From NCBI RefSeq assembly GCF_019399235.1, contig NZ_JAELVH010000027.1, positions 19,755 to 83,754 on the forward strand: a stretch of 64,000 nt of DNA. Reading direction: 5' to 3'. The notes under the pieces were generated by a model, which saw only the letters and a program-made list of their open reading frames with translations, made no database searches and was not told where the DNA came from. The translations under genes were made by a program, and so were the position numbers. Positions 17,584 through 26,041 of this stretch are shown here, one piece after another. Source of the stretch: Streptomyces poriferorum. Its GTDB lineage: Bacteria; Actinomycetota; Actinomycetes; Streptomycetales; Streptomycetaceae. How positions within the stretch are numbered: position 1 is the first letter of the stretch; each line of letters begins with the position of its first letter.

Positions 17584-18396
17584 GTGACTGAGCTTCGGTT
17601 CGTCCGTCTGGGATTCGGCGAGGAAGCCGTCGACTACCAGGAGGCCTGGCAGAAGCAGCGCGAGGTGCACGCGGCGCGGTTCGAGGACACCGTCCCCGAC
17701 ACCTGCCTGCTGCTGGAGCACCCGCCCGTCTACACGGCCGGCCGGCGCACCGCCGACAGCGAGCGCCCGCTGGACGGCACCCCGGTCATCGACGTGGACC
17801 GCGGCGGCAAGATCACCTGGCACGGTCCGGGCCAGCTGGTCGGCTACCCGATCCAGAAGCTGCCGCGCCCCGTGGACGTCGTCGCACACGTCCGCCGGCT
17901 GGAGGAGGCGCTGATCCGTACGGCCGCCGAGTTCGGCGTGGAGACCAGCCGGGTCGAGGGCCGCAGCGGTGTCTGGGTCCTGGGCGACCCGGTCGAGCAG
18001 CGCCCGGCGATCGGCGGTCTCTCGCTCGACTTCGACCCACGGCTCCAGGACGAGGAGTTCGACGCCCGGCTGAACGGACCCGAGTACGCCCCGTCCAACG
18101 CCGGCCAGCGCCGCGAGGACCGCAAGCTCGCCGCGATCGGCATCCGGGTCGCCAAGGGCGTGACCATGCACGGCTTCGCCCTCAACGTGAACCCCGACAA
18201 CACCTCGTTCGACCGGATCGTGCCCTGCGGCATCCGGGACGCGGGCGTCACCTCGCTCGCGTACGAACTGGGCCGCGACCTCACCATCGCCCAGGTGCTC
18301 CCGGTCGTCGAGAAGCACCTCCGGGACGTCCTGGAGAACGCCGAACTCGCGCCGCGCACCATCGAGCGTACGAACGATGTCGTGGCCACGGCCTGA
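17584..18396 (+). CDS. lipB: Lipoyl(octanoyl) transferase LipB
   Basis: LipB moves octanoate from acyl carrier protein to a lysine of lipoyl domains, the first step of endogenous lipoate synthesis. Family landmarks: [33 protein letters not shown] (substrate pocket), the catalytic Lys in [11 protein letters not shown] and the catalytic Cys in [14 protein letters not shown]. 270 aa; the C-terminus is slightly longer than in E. coli. GTG start. lipA begins about 130 bp downstream in the same direction, and the products serve the E2 protein encoded at 5476. Confidence 0.96.
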   Translation: MTELRFVRLGFGEEAVDYQEAWQKQREVHAARFEDTVPDTCLLLEHPPVYTAGRRTADSERPLDGTPVIDVDRGGKITWHGPGQLVGYPIQKLPRPVDVVAHVRRLEEALIRTAAEFGVETSRVEGRSGVWVLGDPVEQRPAIGGLSLDFDPRLQDEEFDARLNGPEYAPSNAGQRREDRKLAAIGIRVAKGVTMHGFALNVNPDNTSFDRIVPCGIRDAGVTSLAYELGRDLTIAQVLPVVEKHLRDVLENAELAPRTIERTNDVVATA

Positions 18397-18528
18397 CCCT
18401 CGGAACACCTCCGCGGGAATAGGCCCTGCCGGCCACAGGTTGGGCAGACGTAAAGCCGTTTGAACTACGGGCGTACCCTGGTGTTCGCCGAAGAATCCAA
18501 TGCAGCGAAAGCAAAGGGGAGTGCCGGA

Positions 18529-19494
18529 GTGTCCGCTGTCGCACCCGACGGGCGCAAGATGTTGCGCCTCGAGGTCCGGAACAGCCAGACCCCCATCGAG
18601 CGCAAGCCCGAGTGGATCAAAACCCGGGCGAAGATGGGCCCCGAGTACAACCAGCTGCAGAAGCTCGTGAAGAGCGAGGGTCTGCACACGGTGTGCCAGG
18701 AGGCCGGTTGCCCCAACATCTTCGAGTGCTGGGAGGACCGCGAGGCCACGTTCCTCATCGGCGGCGACCAGTGCACCCGGCGCTGTGACTTCTGTCAGAT
18801 CGACACGGGCAAGCCGCAGGCGCTGGACCGGGACGAACCCCGCCGCGTCGGCGAGTCGGTCGTCACGATGGACCTGAACTACGCCACCATCACGGGCGTC
18901 GCGCGCGACGACCTGGAGGACGGCGGCGCCTGGCTGTACGCGGAGACCGTCCGCCAGATCCACGCGCAGACGGCGGAGCGGGAGGACGGCTACACCAAGG
19001 TGGAGCTGCTGATCCCCGACTTCAACGCGGAGCCCGAGCAGCTCGCCGAGGTCTTCTCCTCGCGCCCCGAGGTGCTGGGCCACAACGTGGAGACGGTGCC
19101 GCGGATCTTCAAGCGGATCCGGCCCGGCTTCCGCTACGAGCGTTCCCTGGAGGTCATCACCCGCGCCCGCGAGGCCGGTCTGGTGACCAAGTCCAACCTG
19201 ATCCTCGGCATGGGCGAGACCCGCGAGGAAGTCAGCCAGGCACTCCAGGACCTGCACGACGCGGGCTGCGAGCTCATCACGATCACGCAGTACCTGCGGC
19301 CCACGCCGCGCCACCACCCGGTCGAGCGCTGGGTGAAGCCGCACGAGTTCGTGGAGCTCAAGGAGGAGGCCGACGCGATCGGCTACTCCGGTGTGATGTC
19401 CGGACCTCTCGTCCGCTCCTCGTACCGCGCGGGCCGGCTGTTCCAGCAGGCGATGGAGCGGCGTGGTGCGGTGGCCCCGGCGCCCACCGCGTAG
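18529..19494 (+). CDS. lipA: Lipoyl synthase LipA
   Basis: Radical-SAM enzyme that inserts two sulfurs into octanoyl groups of lipoyl domains. It has the auxiliary-cluster triad in [12 protein letters not shown], the radical-[11 protein letters not shown] motif and the C-terminal RSSY serine that ligates the auxiliary cluster. I chose the GTG at 18529 (321 aa; a purine-rich AAAGGGGAG lies upstream) over a TTG at 18460 that would add 23 unconserved residues. It follows lipB in the same direction, probably in one operon. Confidence 0.97.
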   Translation: MSAVAPDGRKMLRLEVRNSQTPIERKPEWIKTRAKMGPEYNQLQKLVKSEGLHTVCQEAGCPNIFECWEDREATFLIGGDQCTRRCDFCQIDTGKPQALDRDEPRRVGESVVTMDLNYATITGVARDDLEDGGAWLYAETVRQIHAQTAEREDGYTKVELLIPDFNAEPEQLAEVFSSRPEVLGHNVETVPRIFKRIRPGFRYERSLEVITRAREAGLVTKSNLILGMGETREEVSQALQDLHDAGCELITITQYLRPTPRHHPVERWVKPHEFVELKEEADAIGYSGVMSGPLVRSSYRAGRLFQQAMERRGAVAPAPTA

Positions 19495-19803
19495 CAGCGC
19501 CCGTGTGAATCCGGGCACAAGAAGCTACTGAGCAGTAATAGCTCGTTCGACGCGGCCCGTCCACTCCTCGCAGGTCCGAGGCGCGGATGGGCCGCGTCGG
19601 CGTGCGCGACGCCCGTATCAAGGTTTCATTGGTGTTTGACCGACCGGTCACGCGCTGGTAACACCAAGCAGTGACCCTGGATACAGGCAGCGCAGTGGTT
19701 CTCGCGGCCGCGTCGCCCCTGCGCCCCGTATCCAGTCCGCGCAGCACACTCCGCCCGCCGGGCACCGCCCGGTGAGCGCATCCGTTCCGAGGGGACTTCC
19801 ACG
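19495..19803. other. Gene-free stretch with a nested inverted repeat
   Basis: No gene is seen. At 19629-19667, TTGGTGTT and AACACCAA form perfect outer arms, and TGACC/GGTCA (19637-19650) forms a short inner repeat. It may be an operator or an RNA hairpin ahead of the small gene at 19804; function unknown. Confidence 0.4.
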
Positions 19804-20004
19804 ATGCAGGCCGTGCCGGTACGCGCCACCGCCCTTCCGTCCGTCACCGACGCCCTCCGCGCCGTCGAGTCGCTGCTGCTGAGCAGCGGCCAGCGCACCG
19901 CCCGCCGAAACGCCTGGACGGCCGTCCTCGAGGACCGCCGCCGGGCCAAGGACCGGGTCGAGTCCGAGTACGTACTGGAGGCCGTGGCCGACCACCGTTC
20001 CTAG
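19804..20004 (+). CDS. Small conserved hypothetical protein (66 aa)
   Basis: 66 aa, soluble, mostly helical and rich in Ala and Arg, with a strongly charged C-terminal half (AWTAVLEDRRRAKDRVE). The start follows GAGGGG. Its position between lipA and a DUF4191 gene resembles the arrangement in other Streptomyces, where a similar short protein occurs (recalled, not checked). No motif points to a function. The next gene starts 19 bp downstream, suggesting co-transcription. Confidence 0.65.
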   Translation: MQAVPVRATALPSVTDALRAVESLLLSSGQRTARRNAWTAVLEDRRRAKDRVESEYVLEAVADHRS

Positions 20005-20023
20005 GCCACGTAAACTTCATTGC

Positions 20024-20734
20024 ATGGCGAGGAAGGCAAAAACCACTGAAGGCGCGGACAGCGCCGAGAACGCGGGGCGGCTCAAGCAGATCGCCCTGAC
20101 CTACAAGATGACCAGGCGGTCCGACTCCAAGATCGGGCTTGTCGTCGCGGGTGTGGGAATCGTCACCTTCGGTGTCCTCCTCGCGATCGGTTTCCTGATC
20201 GGCCACCCGGTCTACCTGGGCATCCTGGGCTTCGTGCTCGCCCTCCTCGCGATGGCGATCGTCTTCGGGCGGCGTGCCGAGCGGGCGGCCTTCGGGCAGA
20301 TGGAGGGACAGCCGGGCGCCGCTGCGGCCGTGCTGGACCGCGTGGGCCGAGGCTGGAGCACGACGCCGGCGGTCGCGATGAACCGCAGCCAGGACGTCGT
20401 CCACCGTGCCGTGGGCAAGGCGGGCATCGTGCTGGTGGCGGAGGGCAACCCGAACCGGGTGAAGAGCCTGCTCGCGGCCGAGAAGAAGAAGATGGCCCGC
20501 ATCGTGGTCGACGTACCCGTGCACGACATCATCGTCGGCAACGACGAGGGTCAGGTGCCGCTCAAGAAGGTGCGGACGACGATGCTGAAGCTGCCGCGCG
20601 TCCTGACCGGCCCGCAGGTGACGGCCGCCAACGACCGGCTGCGCGCCATGGGCGACCTGATGAGCAACATGCCACTGCCGAAGGGCCCCATGCCGAAGGG
20701 CATGCGGATGCCGCGCGGCGGAAAGATGCGCTGA
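20024..20734 (+). CDS. DUF4191 membrane protein
   Basis: 236 aa. The N-terminus is charged (MARKAKTTEGADSAEN), followed by two membrane helices in hairpin arrangement (about 37-59, GLVVAGVGIVTFGVLLAIGF; about 63-84, GILGFVLALLAMAIVFG), then a cytoplasmic domain with GQPGAAAAVLDRVGRGW, HRAVGKAGIVLVAEG and a Met/Pro/Lys-rich tail (MPLPKGPMPKGMRMP). This layout is characteristic of the actinobacterial DUF4191 family, usually found beside lipA. Function unknown. A strong terminator follows. Confidence 0.92.
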   Translation: MARKAKTTEGADSAENAGRLKQIALTYKMTRRSDSKIGLVVAGVGIVTFGVLLAIGFLIGHPVYLGILGFVLALLAMAIVFGRRAERAAFGQMEGQPGAAAAVLDRVGRGWSTTPAVAMNRSQDVVHRAVGKAGIVLVAEGNPNRVKSLLAAEKKKMARIVVDVPVHDIIVGNDEGQVPLKKVRTTMLKLPRVLTGPQVTAANDRLRAMGDLMSNMPLPKGPMPKGMRMPRGGKMR

Positions 20735-20754
20735 GCGGACTGAGAGAACGCACG

Positions 20755-20797
20755 AAGAGGGCGGGTCACGAACCACCGGTTCGCGACCCGCCCTCTT
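20755..20797. terminator. Hairpin terminator after the DUF4191 gene
   Basis: 20-nt arms (20755-20774 and 20778-20797) with one mismatch and a 3-nt loop, followed by TGGTTTT. Effective for the + strand. Confidence 0.85.
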
Positions 20798-20805
20798 TGG
20801 TTTTC

Positions 20806-20882
20806 CTTGCTTCGTGCCGCCTTGCTTCGTGCTGCTTCGCTTCGTGCTGCGTTGCTTCGTGCTGCTTCGTTTCGTGTTCTTC
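20806..20882. repeat. Imperfect tandem repeat (GCTTCGTGCTGC units)
   Basis: About five degenerate copies of a 10-15-bp unit with core CTTCGTGCTG lie between the DUF4191 terminator and the stop of the RDD gene. It is non-coding as far as I can tell; on the minus strand it would read Lys/Arg/Ser/Thr-rich sequence only after the RDD stop. Confidence 0.75.
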
Positions 20883-20901
20883 CGCCCGTCGCGCGCGTTC
20901 C

Positions 20902-21369
20902 TCAGATACGGATCTGAACCGCGCGGGCCAGCCGGTCGTGCAGCCCGCGGCCGTCGCGGTCCCAGACCAGGGCCGGGATCACCAGGCACAGCAGCACACT
21001 GCGCACCAGCACCCGCCCGAACCCCAGGCGCCCGCCGTCCTCGGCGACGACCTTGATACGCAGCAGGCGCTTGCCGGGTGTGCAGCCGATGGTGCCGACG
21101 GTGAGCACACTCAGTACGAGGAAGACGCCGAGCGCCCAGTTCCCGGTCGCCTGCTGGTCACCGCGAGCGAACAGCCCGTATGCGATCAGCATGCACAGGG
21201 CCCAGTCCACGAAGATCGCGCCGAAACGCCGTCCGAGCGGCGCCATGGCCCCCGGCCCCTGCTCGGGAAGCCCGAGCCGCTTGCCCCGGTAGCCGAAGTC
21301 GGCGCCCATCTCCTCGGCGGCCGCGCGCGGCCCGGAGAGCCACGATCCGATTGCTTGCCTATTGTCCAC
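20902..21369 (-). CDS. RDD-family membrane protein
   Basis: 155 aa. The RDD domain is recognisable by LGRRFGAIFVDWALCMLIAY (Arg and Asp flanking the first helix), then two further hydrophobic helices (ALGVFLVLSVLTVGTIGC and VLVRSVLLCLVIPALVW) and the hallmark PGKRLLRIKVV plus a C-terminal RGLHDRLARA. RDD proteins are poorly characterised; some are linked to transport or signal-peptide-like processes. The GTG at 21369 is the best start, with MGADFGY downstream as an alternative. It is divergent from glnA. Confidence 0.88.
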   Translation of the reverse strand: MDNRQAIGSWLSGPRAAAEEMGADFGYRGKRLGLPEQGPGAMAPLGRRFGAIFVDWALCMLIAYGLFARGDQQATGNWALGVFLVLSVLTVGTIGCTPGKRLLRIKVVAEDGGRLGFGRVLVRSVLLCLVIPALVWDRDGRGLHDRLARAVQIRI

Positions 21370-21510
21370 CCGACCACGGTACTGCGCCCGCTCCCGCGCC
21401 CCGCCGGGCGGGGGCCGGGACCGTCGGGGACATCGCACCGAAACCGGCCCGGAACGTGCCGGGAACCGGCCGTCGCCGCGCACATGAGGTGCCGCTCACA
21501 CCCGGCCCGG

Positions 21511-21548
21511 TTAACTTCGGCGAAACAAATGGGTCATGCTTGAGAAAT
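21511..21548 (+). promoter_or_regulatory. glnA: GlnR box upstream of glnA
   Basis: Four half-sites are spaced exactly as in the Streptomyces GlnR consensus (a-n6-b-n6-a-n6-b): TTAAC, GAAAC, GTCAT, GAAAT, starting 135 bp before the glnA start. Each matches the gTnAc/GaAAc consensus in at least four of five bases. GlnR-dependent activation under nitrogen limitation is inferred. Confidence 0.8.
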
Positions 21549-21645
21549 CCGGTCTGCCTATGGTCGGGTCCAGCGTGTGCCACCGCACTGGCCACACAAC
21601 GAGCTGCAACCCCGTCCCTCCCGGGCCGGGAGTAGGAGGAGTTGG

Positions 21646-23055
21646 ATGTTCCAGAACGCCGACGACGTGAAGAAGTACATCGCCGACGAAGACGTCAAGT
21701 TCATCGACGTCCGGTTCTGCGACCTGCCCGGTGTGATGCAGCACTTCACCATCCCGGCGGCGGTCTTCGACCCGACCGAGGAGCTCGCCTTCGACGGCTC
21801 CTCGATCCGCGGCTTCCAGGCCATCCACGAGTCCGACATGGCCCTGCGCGCCGACCTGTCGACCGCCCGTGTCGACCCGTTCCGCCGCGACAAGACCGTC
21901 AACATCAACTTCTTCATCCACGACCCGATCACCGGCGAGCAGTACAGCCGTGACCCGCGGAACATCGCCAAGAAGGCCGAGGCGTACCTCGCCTCGACCG
22001 GCATCGCCGACACCGCGTACTTCGGCCCCGAGGCCGAGTTCTACGTGTTCGACAACGTCCGCTTCCAGACCTCGGCGAACGAGTCCTTCTACCACATCGA
22101 CTCCGAGGCCGGCGCCTGGAACACCGGGTCGGAGGACAACAACCGCGGCTACAAGGTCCGCTACAAGGGCGGCTACTTCCCGACCCCGCCGGTGGACCAC
22201 TTCGCCGACCTGCGTGCCGAGATCTCCATGGAGCTGGACAAGAACGGCCTCCAGGTCGAGCGCCAGCACCACGAGGTCGGCACCGCCGGCCAGGCGGAGA
22301 TCAACTACAAGTTCAACACGCTGCTCGCCGCGGCCGACGACCTGATGCTCTTCAAGTACATCGTGAAGAACGTCGCGTGGCGCAACGGCAAGACCGCGAC
22401 CTTCATGCCGAAGCCGATCTTCGGTGACAACGGCTCGGGCATGCACGTCCACCAGTCGCTGTGGGCCGGCGGTTCCCCGCTGTTCTACGACGAGCAGGGC
22501 TACGCGGGCCTCTCGGACATGGCGCGCTACTACATCGGCGGCATCCTGAAGCACGCCCCGTCGCTGCTGGCCTTCACCAACCCGACGGTGAACTCGTACC
22601 ACCGCCTGGTCCCCGGCTTCGAGGCCCCGGTCAACATGGTCTACTCGCAGCGCAACCGCTCCGCCGCGATGCGCATCCCGATCACGGGCTCCAACCCGAA
22701 GGCCAAGCGCGTCGAGTTCCGCGCCCCGGACCCGTCGTCCAACCCGTACCTCGCCTTCTCGGCCCTCCTGATGGCCGGCCTGGACGGCGTCAAGAACAAG
22801 ATCGAGCCGCCGGAGCCGATCGACAAGGACCTCTACGAGCTGGCTCCCGAGGAGCACGCCAACGTCCAGCAGGTCCCGACCTCCCTCCCGGCCGTGCTCG
22901 ACGCCCTCGAGGCGGACCACGAGTACCTCCTGGCGGGCGGCGTCTTCACGTCCGACCTCATCGAGACGTGGATCGACTTCAAGCGCACGCACGAGATCGC
23001 CCCGATCCAGCTGCGCCCGCACCCGCACGAGTTCGAGCTGTACTTCGACCTCTAG
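21646..23055 (+). CDS. glnA: Glutamine synthetase type I (GSI-beta)
   Basis: 469-aa dodecameric enzyme that condenses ammonium with glutamate using ATP; the central ammonium-assimilation step. Seen are the beta-grasp domain ([20 protein letters not shown]), metal-site EAEFYVFD, the ATP-binding loop [14 protein letters not shown] and NRSAAMRIP. Tyr397 in DLYELAPEE is the conserved adenylylation site. The ATG at 21646 follows AGGAGGA. The upstream GlnR box and a downstream terminator mark it as a monocistronic, nitrogen-controlled gene. Confidence 0.98.
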   Translation: MFQNADDVKKYIADEDVKFIDVRFCDLPGVMQHFTIPAAVFDPTEELAFDGSSIRGFQAIHESDMALRADLSTARVDPFRRDKTVNINFFIHDPITGEQYSRDPRNIAKKAEAYLASTGIADTAYFGPEAEFYVFDNVRFQTSANESFYHIDSEAGAWNTGSEDNNRGYKVRYKGGYFPTPPVDHFADLRAEISMELDKNGLQVERQHHEVGTAGQAEINYKFNTLLAAADDLMLFKYIVKNVAWRNGKTATFMPKPIFGDNGSGMHVHQSLWAGGSPLFYDEQGYAGLSDMARYYIGGILKHAPSLLAFTNPTVNSYHRLVPGFEAPVNMVYSQRNRSAAMRIPITGSNPKAKRVEFRAPDPSSNPYLAFSALLMAGLDGVKNKIEPPEPIDKDLYELAPEEHANVQQVPTSLPAVLDALEADHEYLLAGGVFTSDLIETWIDFKRTHEIAPIQLRPHPHEFELYFDL

Positions 23056-23083
23056 GCAGCAGGTGGCTCAGCAGTTCTGAGCA

Positions 23084-23127
23084 GGGCGAGGGCCGCCATC
23101 CCATGACCGGGGTGGCGGCCCTCGCCC
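23084..23127. terminator. Hairpin terminator after glnA
   Basis: Arms 23084-23102 (GGGCGAGGGCCGCCATCCC) and 23109-23127 pair with one mismatch around a short loop, 29 bp past the stop. Confidence 0.85.
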
Positions 23128-23226
23128 GTTCGCCCCCGCAGGGACCGCCGGCCCGGCGGGCGGTCAGGTCCGGTGAACGCGCACGGCTCCGACAACGGTG
23201 CCGGCCCGGCTACGTCCTGCCCGCCG

Positions 23227-23613
23227 TCACCGGCTGTGGAGGATCTGGATCAGGTTGCCGCAGGTGTCGTCCAGGACCGCGACCGTCACCGGGCCCGCCT
23301 CCATCGGCTCCTGGGTGAAGCGGACTCCGAGGCCGCGCAGCCGGGCGAACTCCGCGTGAACGTCGTCCACGGCGAAGGAGGCGGCCGGGATGCCGTCGTT
23401 GACCAGAGCCGTCTTGTACGGCTTCACCGCGGGATGGCCGTCCGGCTCCAGGAGGAGTTCGGTGCCGTCGGGGTCCTCCGGCGAGACCACCGTCAGCCAG
23501 CGGTCCTTGCCGACCGGGACCTCGGCCTTCTTCACGAAGCCCAGCACGTCCGTGTAGAAGCGCAGGGCCCTGTCCTGGTCGTCGACGAAGACGCTGGTCA
23601 GGTGAATCCGCAT
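23227..23613 (-). CDS. VOC-family (glyoxalase-like) protein
   Basis: 128 aa with one pair of beta-alpha-beta-beta-beta repeats. It opens with the usual MRIHLTSVFVDDQDRALRFY and LGFVKKAEVP; the second half starts NDGIPAASFAVDDVHAEF and ends VTVAVLDDTCGNLIQIL. Members bind a metal and act as lyases, dioxygenases or resistance proteins; this one cannot be assigned further. It converges on glnA, and its promoter lies in the unassigned 23614-24112 stretch. Confidence 0.93.
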   Translation of the reverse strand: MRIHLTSVFVDDQDRALRFYTDVLGFVKKAEVPVGKDRWLTVVSPEDPDGTELLLEPDGHPAVKPYKTALVNDGIPAASFAVDDVHAEFARLRGLGVRFTQEPMEAGPVTVAVLDDTCGNLIQILHSR

Positions 23614-24112
23614 GGGTGCTCTCCCGTGTGTCGGGCCCGAGCGTTCGGTCTGCGTCCCGCTCGGGCGGGGCCGGTGTTCCGATCATGCACTGCCGCGACA
23701 GCCACCGGCCCTCAGGCCGGGCGCGAGGGCCGTTCGGATGAGCCGGACGAGGTCGCCGGCCGTGTGCGTGCCGGTCAGGTCGCCGATGCCGCGGAGGTTG
23801 TCTCACAGGGCGTCGGACTATCGGCGAGCAGCGGATGCGCAGCTGGAACGAGGGCCGGGCACACCCTTGGCTTCCGCGCCTTCGGCCCGGCCGTCGGCGC
23901 CCGGCGGGCCACCGGCCCATCAGCTCGCATCCCGGCGCCGGCTCCGGCTTCGCGGTACGGCCAGGAGGGCCGGGAGGGCCGGGTACGAGTGCGCGCGGAC
24001 CGGTGGGAACCGTCGCCGTCACCGTCCGTACGGCCTCGTCCCGCCCGGGTGCCTCAACGCGATCCGTGGCCGCTCCTCGCACGGTCGGTACGAGGGGCGG
24101 CCACTCGCACGG
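23614..24112. other. Gene-free 500-bp stretch, possibly decayed coding sequence
   Basis: No frame carries a recognisable gene. On the minus strand around 23700-23820 a segment reads DNLRGIGDLTGTHTAGDLVR, followed by LIRTALAPG, with a stop just before DNL, which looks protein-like and could be a relic of a deleted gene. Otherwise low-complexity GC-rich sequence. Confidence 0.35.
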
Positions 24113-24610
24113 TCAGTGCCGCAGCGCCTGGCCCACCTCGACCTTGACGTCGCCGTCGAGCTTCCGGTTGCTGCGGGCCGTGGCGTCCTTGGCCTTCTTG
24201 GAGGCCACGTCGTCGACCGACACCACGACCGTGTCGAGCAGATTGCCGTCCGCGTCCTTGAAGTTGATCTGCACGGCGTAGGACTGCGTCGAGTCGGTGC
24301 CGTTCGACACGGTGACCTTCGAGGTCACCCGGCCGTCCGCGTCGGTGGCCGGGGCGCCCGCCTTGACGTCGCCGCTCGCGTTCACGCCGTCCTTGAAGCT
24401 GTTCAGCTTGTCCTCGGCGGCGGCGGTCGCGGAGGCGACCACGTCGGACCCCTTGGAGGCGACGGAGGAGGCCACCGAAGAAGCGGCCGACGCCGCCTTC
24501 GACACCGTGCTCGACGCGCTGTCCCCGTCGTCCGAGCAGGCCGATGCCGTGAACGCCACCGTCATCGCCACCAGAACCGCGCTCGCGCCCCGTACGCCTC
24601 GCCTCGTCAT
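24113..24610 (-). CDS. Putative lipoprotein with a FxLYD-like domain
   Basis: 165 aa. A signal sequence (RGASAVLVAMTVAFTASAC) ends in a Cys with an imperfect lipobox (ASAC). A Ser/Ala-rich spacer (about residues 30-75) has coiled-coil-like regularity (SAASSVASSVASKGSDVVAS). The C-terminal domain (about 80-165), with VTSKVTVSNGTDSTQSYAVQ and FKDADGNLLDTVVVSVDDV, has the pattern of FxLYD domains. The ATG at 24610 follows GGGAGG. Function unknown; likely extracytoplasmic and membrane-anchored. Confidence 0.78.
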   Translation of the reverse strand: MTRRGVRGASAVLVAMTVAFTASACSDDGDSASSTVSKAASAASSVASSVASKGSDVVASATAAAEDKLNSFKDGVNASGDVKAGAPATDADGRVTSKVTVSNGTDSTQSYAVQINFKDADGNLLDTVVVSVDDVASKKAKDATARSNRKLDGDVKVEVGQALRH

Positions 24611-24745
24611 CGTGCCTCCCAGCACTCGTCCGTCGGCCCAAGTCAATGCGGCGGCGGTGGAGTACGCATGCGGTGTAGGCCGACCGGGTGAGGGGGTGGC
24701 GGACGTGGGGTCGCGGACGGAGCACGGACCACCGAGTCTGGAGGG

Positions 24746-25186
24746 ATGAGCGAGCAGGCCGCCCCCGGCGCACCGGCCCCGCCGCCCCCGAGGAGGCGGC
24801 GGCTGTGGCCGTGGGTGCTGCTGCTGATCGTCGTGGTGCTCGCGCTCGGGGCCGGTGCGGTCTCAGCCGTGCTGGCCCGTGAGGTCTCCGCGGAGAGTTC
24901 GCGCACCGTGCACATCCGGTACGAGGTCACCGGCGCCGCCGAGGACGTGACGCTCACCTACAGCACGTGGAAGGGCGAGGAGCTGTCGACCGCACGGCTG
25001 ACCCTGAGGCGCCTGCCGTGGACCGGGGAACTGGACACCAAGGGCTTCATGAGCGGCGGTTCGTTCGAGGTCAGCCTGGGGAAGTCGGGCGGTGACGTGG
25101 CCTGTTCGGTGACGGTGGACGACGGCACCCACCGCACCGCCAGGGCCTCGGGCGCCTTCGCCACCGCTACCTGCGACGGGTACTGA
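24746..25186 (+). CDS. MmpS-like single-pass membrane protein
   Basis: 146 aa. A short Pro-rich cytoplasmic N-terminus and RRRR are followed by one membrane helix (about 22-45, LWPWVLLLIVVVLALGAGAV), then an extracytoplasmic domain with VHIRYEVTGAAEDVTLTYST, RLPWTGELDTKG and two Cys (DVACSVTV and ATC). This is the layout of MmpS accessory proteins of mycobacteria. No mmpL lies next to it; the nearest MMPL gene is at 31809. It diverges from the lipoprotein at 24610. A perfect terminator follows. Confidence 0.75.
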   Translation: MSEQAAPGAPAPPPPRRRRLWPWVLLLIVVVLALGAGAVSAVLAREVSAESSRTVHIRYEVTGAAEDVTLTYSTWKGEELSTARLTLRRLPWTGELDTKGFMSGGSFEVSLGKSGGDVACSVTVDDGTHRTARASGAFATATCDGY

Positions 25187-25189
25187 ACA

Positions 25190-25225
25190 GGGACCGTGCC
25201 CCCGGTCTCCCGGGGGCACGGTCCC
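25190..25225. terminator. Strong hairpin terminator
   Basis: Perfect 16-bp arms (GGGACCGTGCCCCCGG and complement) with a 4-nt loop lie 3 bp past the MmpS-like stop and 22 bp before the stop of the convergent gene, so it may serve both. Confidence 0.9.
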
Positions 25226-25247
25226 TGACGGATGGTGGGCGGGCCGG

Positions 25248-25517
25248 TCAGCGGCCGTAGCGGATGAGCGCGCGGACCATACGGCAGGTGGTGTCGGACG
25301 GCGGGTGGATGGCGAGGCGCTCGGCGGTCGTGCGTATCCGGGCGTTGCTCGCGCTCGACGGGTAGAACACGCCCGTGTCGAGCAGGGCGATCGCCAGACG
25401 CATCGCCTTCAGCCGGCGATTGTGGGAGACGTACCACTCACGGGGACGGCCGGCAGGGAGCGGCTTCTTCTTCAGGGGTGTGTCGAGCGGCTTGGTCGTG
25501 ACTGCGGCTACGGCCAT
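25248..25517 (-). CDS. Small conserved hypothetical protein (89 aa)
   Basis: 89 aa, basic, with no signal or membrane segment. Segments that look conserved are LPAGRPREWYVSHNRRLKAM and DTGVFYPSSASNARIRTTA, and a Cys near the end (TTCRMVRALIRYGR). The ATG at 25517 follows AGGAGG, which makes translation likely. I do not recognise the family. It is divergent from the ArsC-like gene at 25637. Confidence 0.65.
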   Translation of the reverse strand: MAVAAVTTKPLDTPLKKKPLPAGRPREWYVSHNRRLKAMRLAIALLDTGVFYPSSASNARIRTTAERLAIHPPSDTTCRMVRALIRYGR

Positions 25518-25636
25518 TGGCAACCTCCTGGCGCGGTGGTGGAACCCTCACGAACTACCCCCATTTTACTGCCCCCCACTGACAATCGCCCCTGGCCAGA
25601 GGGGTTTTCGGGGGTCCATCGCGTACCTTTGGCCCC

Positions 25637-25996
25637 ATGGAGATCTGGATCAATCCCGCCTGTTCCAAGTGCCGCAGTGCCCTGACGCTGCTCGACGCGG
25701 AGGGCGCCGACTACACCGTCCGCCGCTATCTGGAGGACGTGCCGTCGCCGGACGAGATCAGGGCCGTGCTCGGCCGGCTGGGGCTGGAGCCGTGGGACAT
25801 CACGCGGACGCAGGAGGCGGACGCGAAGGAACTGGGGCTCAAGGAGTGGCCGCGCGACGCGGATGCGCGGGAGCGCTGGATCACGGCCCTCGCCGAGCAT
25901 CCGAAACTCATCCAGCGGCCGATCATCACGGCGGAGGACGGCACGGCCGTGGTCGCGCGCACGGACGAGGCGGTCCGGGACGCCCTGGGTCGCTGA
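25637..25996 (+). CDS. ArsC-family (arsenate reductase/Spx-like) thioredoxin-fold protein
   Basis: 119 aa. It opens with the ArsC/YffB motif INPACSKCRSALTLL, with Cys9 and Cys12, followed by DYTVRRYLEDVPSPDEIRA; the third signature, HPKLIQRPIIT, carries the conserved Arg-Pro-Ile cis-proline region. In ArsC proteins Cys near residue 12 attacks arsenate, but many single-domain actinobacterial members are of unknown function and no arsenic genes are nearby, so I do not assign arsC. Confidence 0.88.
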   Translation: MEIWINPACSKCRSALTLLDAEGADYTVRRYLEDVPSPDEIRAVLGRLGLEPWDITRTQEADAKELGLKEWPRDADARERWITALAEHPKLIQRPIITAEDGTAVVARTDEAVRDALGR

Positions 25997-26041
25997 GCGC
26001 GCGCCGGTCCGGTCCGGACCGCCCGTACGGCGGTGCCGGGA

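Noticed and set aside
20806..20882. CRISPR-like array
   Set aside because: Units are short, degenerate and contiguous without spacers; no cas gene is present.
25637..25996. Arsenic-resistance operon
   Set aside because: Only a single ArsC-family protein is present; no arsR or arsB/acr3 nearby.
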